Origin: Polaribacter butkevichii
GTDB taxonomy: Bacteria; Bacteroidota; Bacteroidia; Flavobacteriales; Flavobacteriaceae
Direction: 5' to 3'
DNA length: 64,000 nt
NCBI RefSeq assembly: GCF_038024105.1
Contig: NZ_CP150661.1
Coordinates: forward strand, 1,941,001-2,005,000
How positions within the stretch are numbered: the stretch's first letter is position 1; each line of letters starts with the position of its first letter. Position numbers and translations under genes: made by a program. Under the pieces are notes generated by a model, which was not told the DNA's origin, did no database searches, and was given only the letters and a program-made list of their open reading frames with translations. Positions 53,463 to 59,902 of the stretch are shown in pieces.

Positions 53463-53819
53463 ATGAAATTCTTAATTATCAATATTTTTAACGATGGTGG
53501 CCCATTATTTATGTATACAATTTTGGCTGCTCTTTTAATTTGTATCTCTTTAATACTTAAAGCGCTATTAAAGGGCGATGCAAATGGAAAAGCATTAAAA
53601 CTGATAAAATCTGTTAGTTTATTTGCCTTAGTTTGGGGCTTTTTAGGGATGATGATTGGTTTAATTGGTGCCTTTGATGCCATTTCTATAACCGATGGAA
53701 TTTCTCATGGAGTTTTAGCTGGTGGATTAAAAATAGCTTTGCTATCTCCTGCCTTTGGTATGGTAACTTTTTTAATTGCAAGACTTGGAATTATAGGACT
53801 TATTTTAAAAGAAAAATAA
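53463..53819 (+). CDS. Small MotA/TolQ/ExbB-like membrane protein
   Basis: A 118-residue membrane protein with three hydrophobic helices (about 13-33, 50-75, 88-115). The middle segment FALVWGFLGMMIGLIGAFDA and later GGLKIALLSPAFGMVTFLIA recall the channel helices of MotA/TolQ/ExbB proteins, but the protein is about half their size and has no partner gene beside it. The ATG at 53463 is chosen over a leftward TTG that overlaps a -7 box (TACTTTTG, 53425-53432). It is divergent from the LytS-type kinase, so it may be its target. Confidence 0.7.
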   Translation: MKFLIINIFNDGGPLFMYTILAALLICISLILKALLKGDANGKALKLIKSVSLFALVWGFLGMMIGLIGAFDAISITDGISHGVLAGGLKIALLSPAFGMVTFLIARLGIIGLILKEK

Positions 53820-53843
53820 ACTCACTTTTAAACGTTTATTATT

Positions 53844-53876
53844 ACCCATTTCATTAATTCTGAAATGGGTATTTTT
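53844..53876 (+). terminator. Terminator overlapping the next promoter
   Basis: ACCCATTTCA and TGAAATGGGT around seven bases, then ATTTTT. The T run is also part of the -7 box of the next gene (TATTTTTG at 53870-53877). Confidence 0.75.
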
Positions 53877-53877
53877 G
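53870..53877 (+). promoter_or_regulatory. -7 box of the thiamine pyrophosphokinase gene
   Basis: TATTTTTG followed by C, with its final G only 7 bases before the ATG at 53884. Transcription would start at or beside the start codon, giving a leaderless or nearly leaderless mRNA. Confidence 0.55.
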
Positions 53878-53883
53878 CATTCT

Positions 53884-54489
53884 ATGCATACAAAAAAAGT
53901 TTTTCTACTTCTAAACGGAGAACCTCCAAAAGCAATTCCTAATTTAGAGGAATATGAAATTATTTGCGCTACAGATGGCGCTTATCAATTTTTAGAAAAG
54001 AATAAAATGAAACCTAATTTTATTAGCGGCGATTTTGATTCTATAGAAAACCTACCAGAAAATATTGAAATAATTCATACTCCGAATCAAGATTTTACAG
54101 ATTTTGATAAAATGCTGAAAATCCTTTTCGATAAAGGTTTTAAAAACGTTGATGTTTTTGGTGCAAGCGGAAAAGAACAAGACCATTTTTTAGGAAACCT
54201 GCACACAGCAATTCAGTGGAAAAACAAATTAAAGCTTACTTTTTTCGATAATCATAGTCGTTATTTTTTAGCGGATAAAAGCACTTCTATTTCTAACTGT
54301 GTAAACAAAACAATTTCTTTAGTTCCTTTTCCTAAAGCAAAAAACATTAGCACTTTAGGATTGCAATATCCTTTAGATAAGGAAGATTTAACTTTCGGAG
54401 AAAGAATTGGCACAAGAAATAAAGCAATAACAAATAATATAAAAATCACTTTTGAAAGCGGAGAATTATTCATTTTCATCAACCATTAA
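53884..54489 (+). CDS. Thiamine pyrophosphokinase
   Basis: Makes thiamine diphosphate from thiamine and ATP. The 201 residues carry the catalytic-domain words ICATDGAYQFL, NFISGDFDSI, TPNQDFTDFDKML and FGASGKEQDHFLGNL, then the C-terminal beta domain (TLGLQYPLDKEDLTFGERIG followed by TRNKAI). The ATG at 53884 is used because the TTG at 53875 lies in the -7 box. The next gene follows by 11 bases. Confidence 0.9.
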   Translation: MHTKKVFLLLNGEPPKAIPNLEEYEIICATDGAYQFLEKNKMKPNFISGDFDSIENLPENIEIIHTPNQDFTDFDKMLKILFDKGFKNVDVFGASGKEQDHFLGNLHTAIQWKNKLKLTFFDNHSRYFLADKSTSISNCVNKTISLVPFPKAKNISTLGLQYPLDKEDLTFGERIGTRNKAITNNIKITFESGELFIFINH

Positions 54490-54500
54490 AAATAAAAAAA

Positions 54501-54734
54501 TTGAGTAGAAAAATAAAATTATTGTGGGATTTTAGAGGGCCTGATGCACAAGAAACCGCAAAACATCATACCATTCATTTAAAAGAATTTGCAGCTTTAG
54601 AAAACTTAACTTTTCATGAAATTGATATTGAAGAAAAGAACCCAATGTTGTTTGCTGCTTTTATTACTGTTGATGAAAAAGACATGAAAACCTATAGAGA
54701 TGCCTTAAAACCTCATCGAGGTGAAGTTGGTTAA
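54501..54734 (+). CDS. Small conserved hypothetical protein, TTG start
   Basis: A 77-residue soluble protein beginning (M)SRKIKLLWDFRGPDAQ and containing AKHHTIHLKEFA and a C-terminal LKPHRGEVG. I recall similar short proteins in Flavobacteriaceae, function unknown. No ATG is available upstream of the conserved WDFRGPD segment, so translation must start at the TTG at 54501. It follows the thiamine pyrophosphokinase gene by 11 bases and is probably coupled to it. Confidence 0.7.
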   Translation: MSRKIKLLWDFRGPDAQETAKHHTIHLKEFAALENLTFHEIDIEEKNPMLFAAFITVDEKDMKTYRDALKPHRGEVG

Positions 54735-54760
54735 TCCGGTTACATTTTACAATAGACCAA

Positions 54761-54856
54761 CAACCTCGCCCCAAGGGTACGAGGTATGCTTCCGAAACAT
54801 GTTTTTTCATTTCGAGGCAAACCTCGGGGAATTAAACCCTTGGCTATCGCCCTGCG
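54761..54856. repeat. Palindromic intergenic repeat
   Basis: Contains CCTCGCCCCAAGGGTACGAGG and CGAGGCAAACCTCG, each self-complementary at the ends, and CCTCGGGG with AAACCCTTGG that can pair with the first part. G+C is higher than in neighbouring spacers. It carries no open frame. Confidence 0.6.
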
Positions 54857-54910
54857 ATTAAATATTTTATAACAAATACACTTTTTAATTTATTCTGTTG
54901 TAAAAAAAAC

Positions 54911-54918
54911 TAAATTTG
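54911..54918 (+). promoter_or_regulatory. -7 box of the exported small protein gene
   Basis: TAAATTTG followed by C, with T-rich sequence about 19 bases upstream. It overlaps an in-frame TTG codon at 54916, so the ATG at 54949 is the start. Confidence 0.55.
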
Positions 54919-54948
54919 CAGTGTCGTAATTTGTATGACAAAGAAATA

Positions 54949-55323
54949 ATGAAGAAAAAGCATCAGATATTTAAAGTAATTCTACTCATTGCAATTTATT
55001 GCTCTGGAATATATCTATCTGCAAATACACTTCCTTATTTAGGTACGCATAACGTTTCTACCAATACAGAAAAAGCAACGTTTTCTACCACTGCTTCTAA
55101 AGTTTTTTATACACATACACAGCAATCAGAAAACTCAATTTCTGAGCTTGTAGAATTTTCATTACCTAATTTCGAATTGTCTTCAGACGATTTTATCGCA
55201 ATTTCTTATGCGAATAAATTAGACTTTAATTCTAAATTTAAACAGTATAAAAACTACTTAGACAATACTTTAATCAGACATAGAAAGTCTGACCTTATTT
55301 TTCCTTTCCATAATTTTTGGTAA
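54949..55323 (+). CDS. Small exported hypothetical protein
   Basis: A 124-residue precursor with a clear signal peptide (MKKKHQIFKVILLIAIYCSG, cleavage near LSANT). The mature part is acidic in the middle (SELVEFSLPNFELSSDDFI), and the C-terminal half is basic, ending FPFHNFW. I know no family. It precedes another small membrane protein gene on the same strand by about 110 bases. Confidence 0.6.
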   Translation: MKKKHQIFKVILLIAIYCSGIYLSANTLPYLGTHNVSTNTEKATFSTTASKVFYTHTQQSENSISELVEFSLPNFELSSDDFIAISYANKLDFNSKFKQYKNYLDNTLIRHRKSDLIFPFHNFW

Positions 55324-55436
55324 TACTTCTTTTTTATTAGAACTATCATTTGCATAGTTACATTAAAACACTGCTATGTTGCGAATTATCGTCTCATACA
55401 AAAATTAGTATCTCAAAAAAATTAAAAATAAATAAC

Positions 55437-55934
55437 ATGGATTTAGGAACAGCTATTATAGGATTAATATGTATTGCCGTATGTGCATTACCATTTGTAT
55501 TAACAAACAACAATAAAAAGAAAAAACAAAAAGAATTATTAAACACGCTTAAAGACTTTGCTAAAAAAAATGGCTCTGAAATAACACAACATGAAATAGG
55601 AGAAAATTATGCCATTGGTGTAGACACCTCTAAAAACACGGTTTCATTTTTACAAAAAACAAAAGAAAAAGTAAGCCTTCAGTTTGTAAACCTTACAACT
55701 ATTAAAAATTGTGAGATAAACAACATTAGTAAGTCTTTAGGAAAGAACGAAACAACACTTGATAAATTAATACTTAAGTTAAGTGCCATCGACAAAAAAA
55801 AACCAAGCATTGTGCTAGAATTTTACAATTCTGACATTAGTTTTCAGCCAGGTAACGAGTTCGATTCTATAGAAAAATGGAATAAAACAATTAATAGTCT
55901 GCTAATTAGCAAACAACAAAGTAAAGCAGCATAG
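55437..55934 (+). CDS. Small membrane-anchored hypothetical protein
   Basis: A 165-residue protein with one N-terminal membrane helix (MDLGTAIIGLICIAVCALPF) followed by a Lys-rich segment and a soluble alpha/beta domain (about 35-160). The topology and GEN-YAIGVD / KEKVSLQFVNL pattern suggest a cytoplasmic domain of unknown function. An in-frame TTG at 55350 is possible but would put 29 unrelated residues before the helix. A strong terminator follows. Confidence 0.65.
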   Translation: MDLGTAIIGLICIAVCALPFVLTNNNKKKKQKELLNTLKDFAKKNGSEITQHEIGENYAIGVDTSKNTVSFLQKTKEKVSLQFVNLTTIKNCEINNISKSLGKNETTLDKLILKLSAIDKKKPSIVLEFYNSDISFQPGNEFDSIEKWNKTINSLLISKQQSKAA

Positions 55935-55942
55935 TCTGCATA

Positions 55943-55998
55943 AAAAACGAATCTTACTTACCTAAAAAATGGCCTGTAAGATTCGTTTTTATTTTTTT
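55943..55998 (+). terminator. Terminator after the 55.4-55.9 kb gene
   Basis: AAAACGAATCTTAC pairs with GTAAGATTCGTTTT around an 18-base loop, then T runs. Confidence 0.8.
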
Positions 55999-56011
55999 AT
56001 AATACATAAAA

Positions 56012-56566
56012 CTATTTCCACTTAATACCACACCCCATACTTGGTTTTTGGTTTTCTAAAGCAGGTTTGTTTTCTAATAAATTATCCAAAGAAGTTCTTA
56101 AATCGATACCTGTAACTGGTTTTCCGTTTCCTGGTCTAGAAGCATCTAATTGTCCGTGATAAACCGCTTTTAAATCAGCATCAAACACATAAAAATCTGG
56201 CGTACAAGCAGCATCATAGGCTTTTGCTACTTCCTGAGTTTCATCATACAAATACGGAAAAGGATAGTTTTCTTCTTCAGCCAATTGCTTCATCAATTCA
56301 GGCGAATCTTGCGGATAATTATCAACATCATTAGAGCTTATTGCAATAAACGCAATTCCTTTTTGCTGATAGTCATTTGCCATTTTCACCAACTCACTAT
56401 TTACATGAATTACAAACGGACAATGATTACAAATAAACATAATTACAGTTCCTTTTTCTCCTTTAGCTTCGTTTAAAGAAACAAAAGAATCATCAACTGT
56501 ATTTAATAAAGTAAAATCAGGTGCTTTTGTTCCGTTTTTAAACTCGTTAGATTCTGTTCTTGCCAT
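56012..56566 (-). CDS. Thioredoxin-fold redoxin
   Basis: A 184-residue cytoplasmic redoxin of the AhpC/TSA-Redoxin group. The motif MFICNHCPFVIH holds the reactive CxxC (Cys46, Cys49). FIAISSNDVDNYPQDSPE, CTPDFYVFDADLKAVYHGQL and the final PSMGCGIKW are typical of a family common in Bacteroidetes. The ATG at 56566 (MARTESNEF) is used because the in-frame ATG at 56590 lies inside the palindromic repeat at 56585-56650. Confidence 0.87.
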   Translation of the reverse strand: MARTESNEFKNGTKAPDFTLLNTVDDSFVSLNEAKGEKGTVIMFICNHCPFVIHVNSELVKMANDYQQKGIAFIAISSNDVDNYPQDSPELMKQLAEEENYPFPYLYDETQEVAKAYDAACTPDFYVFDADLKAVYHGQLDASRPGNGKPVTGIDLRTSLDNLLENKPALENQKPSMGCGIKWK

Positions 56567-56584
56567 AATAATTATCTTTTGATT

Positions 56585-56650
56585 TGTCATTGCGAGGAAC
56601 GAAGCAATCTCTCTTTTAAACAGTAGATTGCTTCGTTCCTCGCAATGACA
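56585..56650. repeat. Perfect 26-bp inverted repeat
   Basis: The arms 56585-56610 and 56625-56650 are exact complements around a 14-base loop. The core GCGAGGAACGAAGCAATCT is a mobile palindrome found between genes in many Bacteroidetes. It separates the redoxin gene from the flavoprotein gene upstream and could also act as a transcription or RNA-decay barrier. Confidence 0.85.
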
Positions 56651-56661
56651 TTTTTAATATT

Positions 56662-57873
56662 TTAATCCTCTGCCAAAGCATTTGCACAGATAAAACCACC
56701 TGTCCACGCATTCTGAAAGTTGAAGCCTCCAGTAACGGCATCAATATTTAAAACTTCACCTACAAAAAAGAGGTTTTTATGTTTTCTACTTTCAAAACGT
56801 TTAAAATTAATTTCTTTTAAATCTACTCCACCAGCAGTAACAAATTCATCTTTAAAAGTAGTTCTTCCGTTTGCATTAAAAACTCCTTTTGTTAACTGAT
56901 TTGCTAAACCTTCTAACTGCGCATTCTTTAAATCTGCCCAATTCTGAGTTGCTTTAATTCCTGCTGCAATTACAAAACGTTCCCACAATCTTTTAGAAAC
57001 CTCAGCAAATGGCGATTTTAAAATAGCTGTTTTTCTAGGTTCTTTCTTTTTTAAATTTAAAAGCACATTTAAAACTTTATCTGTTGGTCTAGACAACCAA
57101 TTTACTGCTACGTTGTATTGATAATTTTTATCCGCTAAAATTCTTGCGCCAAAGGCGGATAATTTTAAAACTGCTGGTCCACTCATTCCCCAATGCGTAA
57201 TTAACAAAGGTCCGGATGCTTCTAATTTTGTTCCAGCGATCGTTACGGTAGCGTTTGGTACTGAAGTTCCCAATAAATCTACCAAACGTTTATCATTGAT
57301 ATTAAAGGTAAATAAAGACGGAACAGGTTCTATAACATCATGGTCTAAAGTTTCGCACAATTCCCACACTTTTTTAGAGCTCCCTGCTGCAATTACTAAT
57401 TTATCTGCTTCAAAAACTTGTTCTTTTGTGTTAATAACCCATTTGTTATCTTGTTGAGAAACTGAATTTACACCACAGTTTGTGAACACTTTAATACCTA
57501 AGTTATCAACAGCATTCTGAAAACAATCTATAATTACCTGACTCTTATTTGCTTCTGGAAAAACACGATTATCATCTTCAATTTTTAAAGGAACGCCTCT
57601 ATTTTCGAACCACTCAAAAGTATCACCTGTCATAAATTGATGAAAAGGTCCTAGCAATTCTTTTTCTCCTCTTGGATAAAATTTCACCAATTCTTTAGGT
57701 TCAAAACAAGCATGTGTTACATTACATCTTCCACCTCCAGAAATTTTTACTTTCTGTAAAACGTCTTTCCCTTTTTCGAGAATCGTAATATCTAATTCAG
57801 GATTATTTTCTTTTGCGTTTATCGCTGTAAAATATCCTGCTGCTCCACCTCCAATAATTATTACTTTTTTCAT
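56662..57873 (-). CDS. BaiN/HI0933-family flavoprotein
   Basis: FAD-dependent oxidoreductase of unknown substrate. The 403 residues have the dinucleotide fold IIIGGGAAGYFTAINAKENN, KISGGGRCNVTHACFEP and the C-terminal FAD contact GEVLNIDAVTGGFNFQNAW. The ATG at 57873 begins directly at the Rossmann strand; an in-frame ATG at 57915 would add 14 residues encoded by repeat DNA. Upstream lies an intergenic repeat. Confidence 0.92.
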   Translation of the reverse strand: MKKVIIIGGGAAGYFTAINAKENNPELDITILEKGKDVLQKVKISGGGRCNVTHACFEPKELVKFYPRGEKELLGPFHQFMTGDTFEWFENRGVPLKIEDDNRVFPEANKSQVIIDCFQNAVDNLGIKVFTNCGVNSVSQQDNKWVINTKEQVFEADKLVIAAGSSKKVWELCETLDHDVIEPVPSLFTFNINDKRLVDLLGTSVPNATVTIAGTKLEASGPLLITHWGMSGPAVLKLSAFGARILADKNYQYNVAVNWLSRPTDKVLNVLLNLKKKEPRKTAILKSPFAEVSKRLWERFVIAAGIKATQNWADLKNAQLEGLANQLTKGVFNANGRTTFKDEFVTAGGVDLKEINFKRFESRKHKNLFFVGEVLNIDAVTGGFNFQNAWTGGFICANALAED

Positions 57874-57883
57874 TTTTTCTATG

Positions 57884-58002
57884 TTGTCAGTTCGAGTGAT
57901 TTTGATTTTTTTCAAAATTGTATCGAGAACCTTATATTAAATCATCTTCATCTCGATACAAATTTATTTCATTCTTCAATAAATTCACTCGATGTGACAT
58001 TA
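57884..58002. repeat. Nested REP-like palindrome
   Basis: GTCAGTTCGAGTGATTTTG at one end and CACTCGATGTGACA at the other are inverted; inside them ATTGTATCGAGA and TCTCGATACAAAT form a second inverted pair. The TCGAG words are the same class as at 33845 and 58291. Confidence 0.65.
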
Positions 58003-58004
58003 TG

Positions 58005-58946
58005 TTATAAAACCATTTCTTGATACCTAAGAATGGTTGTAAATCCTTTATTTTTAAAATACGTTGGCGTATCAGCATTTCCTGTTACTAGCACAAAATC
58101 TCCTCCCCAAGCGCCTAAACTTTTTATGGCTCCAAAATAATCTGGAAATAATTTTTCTTTTACCGGTTTCAATTTGATAATCGAACTAATAATTTGCTCA
58201 TGTTCTACAATTAACGCCTCAAACTTTTCTAAGGATTCAACTTTTAAAAAGGCATCAGAAATCTCTGAAATTCTTTTTATTTTTCCTTGAACGTCATGTC
58301 GAGCGCAGTCGAGATGTTCTCTAAATTTTGCAATTCCTTCTTTAGAATCTTGTTTCTGATTTAGATGCACAAAAAACAAATTCTCTTTAAAAATAGGGTT
58401 AAATTCAACAGGTGCTACAACAGGTTTTTTATTTTCTATTTGATAAAAAACTGGTGTATCATTCTGAGCACAAGCAATATCATAACCACTTCCTTTAAAA
58501 GAATTCCAAAGTAATTTAAAAGCATCTACTTTTGCCCAAGCAGCAATAGAGTTTATTAAAGTTGATGATGTACCTAAACCCCAATTTCTTGGAAATGTAA
58601 GGTTTGTTTTTACCATAAACCCATTTTCTGACTTTAAAAAATCTGGATTTAAGTTTTTTGCTTCTACCAAAATACTTAACAACGTTTCTGCTATTACATC
58701 AGCATTTCCTTCTTTATCAGCATTAAATGTACAATTTACTAAACGTAGTTTTTGTAAATCGAAAACAGCTTCGAACCAACATGCTCCTGTATGCGTAAAA
58801 CTTCCCCAAATAATTTGAGGTTCTTTTATTTTTTCAACACTTAAATCTTGTCCAAATTTAGTTGGAATTGCTAAAGATTTAGCTCCATCTAAAACTAGAT
58901 ATTCTCCTGTTAGTAAAAGTTTTCCGTTGGAATAATAGTTCTTCAT
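58005..58946 (-). CDS. GYDIA-type GHMP kinase, possible phosphomevalonate kinase; contains a translated REP-like insert
   Basis: A 313-residue GHMP-superfamily kinase. It has NGKLLLTGEYLVLDGAKSLA, the loop NWGLGTSSTLINSIAAWA and GSGYDIACAQ, which gives the family its informal GYDIA name, plus KSLGAWGGDFVLVTG as the C-terminal glycine loop. Its neighbour in the HMG-CoA reductase cluster and the lack of another candidate suggest phosphomevalonate kinase; that is inference. Around residues 208-219 the words EHLDCARHDVQG come from a REP-like element (58291-58322) read in frame, inserting unusual residues between two helices. Confidence 0.82.
   Translation of the reverse strand: MKNYYSNGKLLLTGEYLVLDGAKSLAIPTKFGQDLSVEKIKEPQIIWGSFTHTGACWFEAVFDLQKLRLVNCTFNADKEGNADVIAETLLSILVEAKNLNPDFLKSENGFMVKTNLTFPRNWGLGTSSTLINSIAAWAKVDAFKLLWNSFKGSGYDIACAQNDTPVFYQIENKKPVVAPVEFNPIFKENLFFVHLNQKQDSKEGIAKFREHLDCARHDVQGKIKRISEISDAFLKVESLEKFEALIVEHEQIISSIIKLKPVKEKLFPDYFGAIKSLGAWGGDFVLVTGNADTPTYFKNKGFTTILRYQEMVL
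58291..58322. repeat. REP-like element inside the GHMP kinase gene
   Basis: GTCATGTCGAGCGCAGTC followed by GAGATGTTCTC is the intergenic Bacteroidetes palindrome of the TGTCGAGCGCAGTCGAGA type. Here it lies within an open frame and does not interrupt it. Confidence 0.7.
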
Positions 58947-58959
58947 TATTATTTAATTT

Positions 58960-58979
58960 CAATAGATTTCAACCTATTG
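58960..58979. repeat. Diverged outer REP palindrome
   Basis: CAATAG and CTATTG enclose ATTTCAAC; a variant of the CAATGGGTTGAAACCCATTG palindromes around the transposase. Confidence 0.5.
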
Positions 58980-59016
58980 ATTTTTATAAATTTATTAATT
59001 ACAATCTTCTGCTGAA

Positions 59017-59160
59017 TTGCATCCAGCTTTAGCTGGATGACAAAATAAATTACATACAAATTGGCTTTAGCCAAATTAAACATTCTAATTAAAATATTTT
59101 GGCTCAAGTCTATTATTTGTAAATTAAATTTTACAATGGGTTGAAACCCATTGCAATTCA
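59017..59160 (+). repeat. REP array, left direct repeat of the RAYT unit
   Basis: Four palindromic parts in order: CATCCAGCTTTAGCTGGATG (59020-59039), TTGGCTTTAGCCAA (59061-59074), a decayed TTTTGGCTCAAG (59097-59108) and CAATGGGTTGAAACCCATTG (59134-59153). The spacers (ATTACATACAAAT, CTATTATTTGTAAATTAA) are also shared with the right copy at 59731-59878, in the same orientation. A further variant (CAATCGCTGGAACCCATTG) follows at 59165-59183. Confidence 0.85.
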
Positions 59161-59193
59161 AAAACAATCGCTGGAACCCATTGTATTTTATTA

Positions 59194-59631
59194 TTAATCA
59201 TCAAATCTCTTAAAATTATATTTTTTAATAAACTCTTCATACTCTTCTTGAAAAGTTTTTTTACTGTGATGTTCTTCTTGATTTTTAATATAGGTTCTAA
59301 CTTTGTCAAGTATAGATTCAGAAACTGAAACTGCAAAATATTCACTTTGCCATTGAAATTTTTCTACAGTTAACTTTTCTTTATTGATCCAAAAAGAAGA
59401 TTCTCCTTTTATTAATTGCATCACTTTTTCTATTGTTTGATTAGAACCTAGAGAAACTAAACAGTGGCAATGATCTGTATACCCGTTTATAAAATCTATA
59501 AAAATTCCTTTTTCTTTTGCATTCTCCTTAATATGTGCCCAAACTTTTTGTCTAATTTCTTTTGTAGCCAAAAACGGAATTCTGTTTTTGGTACTCCAAA
59601 CAAAATGTATGTAGACTTTTACAAAAGGCAT
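59194..59631 (-). CDS. REP-associated tyrosine transposase (RAYT, IS200/IS605 TnpA-like)
   Basis: A 145-residue Y1 transposase. The HUH metal motif is TDHCHCLVSL (His54, His56) and the catalytic tyrosine lies in VRTYIKNQEEHH (Tyr114, with Gln118 in the Y-x3-Q arrangement). Catalytic residues are complete, so it may be active. It is bracketed by arrays of REP-like palindromes arranged as long direct repeats, the layout of a RAYT/REP unit rather than a plain insertion sequence. RAYTs are thought to be immobile host-adapted enzymes that move REP palindromes. It lies between HMG-CoA reductase and the GHMP kinase. Confidence 0.9.
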   Translation of the reverse strand: MPFVKVYIHFVWSTKNRIPFLATKEIRQKVWAHIKENAKEKGIFIDFINGYTDHCHCLVSLGSNQTIEKVMQLIKGESSFWINKEKLTVEKFQWQSEYFAVSVSESILDKVRTYIKNQEEHHSKKTFQEEYEEFIKKYNFKRFDD

Positions 59632-59653
59632 AATTTTAATTTCATATTAGAAT

Positions 59654-59709
59654 TTGGCTAAAGCCAATCATCAATTTTATTATTTATTACAATGGGTTGA
59701 AACCCATTG
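59654..59709 (+). repeat. Two REP palindromes directly upstream of the RAYT
   Basis: TTGGCTAAAGCCAA (59654-59667) and CAATGGGTTGAAACCCATTG (59690-59709), the second identical to the one at 59134-59153. They precede the right direct repeat. Confidence 0.8.
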
Positions 59710-59730
59710 CTATTTAATTTAAAAACTTGA

Positions 59731-59878
59731 ATTACATCCAGCTTTAGCTGGATGACATAAACAAATTACATACAAATGGCTTTAGCCAAACTACACATTC
59801 TCATTATAAATATTTTGGTTAAAGCCTATTATTTGTAAATTAATATGTATCAATGGGCTATAGCCCATTGCAATTCAA
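59731..59878 (+). repeat. REP array, right direct repeat of the RAYT unit
   Basis: Order: CATCCAGCTTTAGCTGGATG (59735-59754), TGGCTTTAGCCA (59777-59788), TTTTGGTTAAAGCC (59813-59826) and CAATGGGCTATAGCCCATTG (59851-59870). It matches 59017-59160 in order and spacing and in most intervening bases. Confidence 0.85.
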
Positions 59879-59902
59879 ATTCAATTAATGCAAAGAAAAC
59901 AT

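Noticed and set aside
59017-59878. Possible CRISPR array from regularly spaced palindromes
   Set aside because: The palindromes differ from one another, spacers are themselves repeated, and no cas gene is present; the RAYT explains them better.
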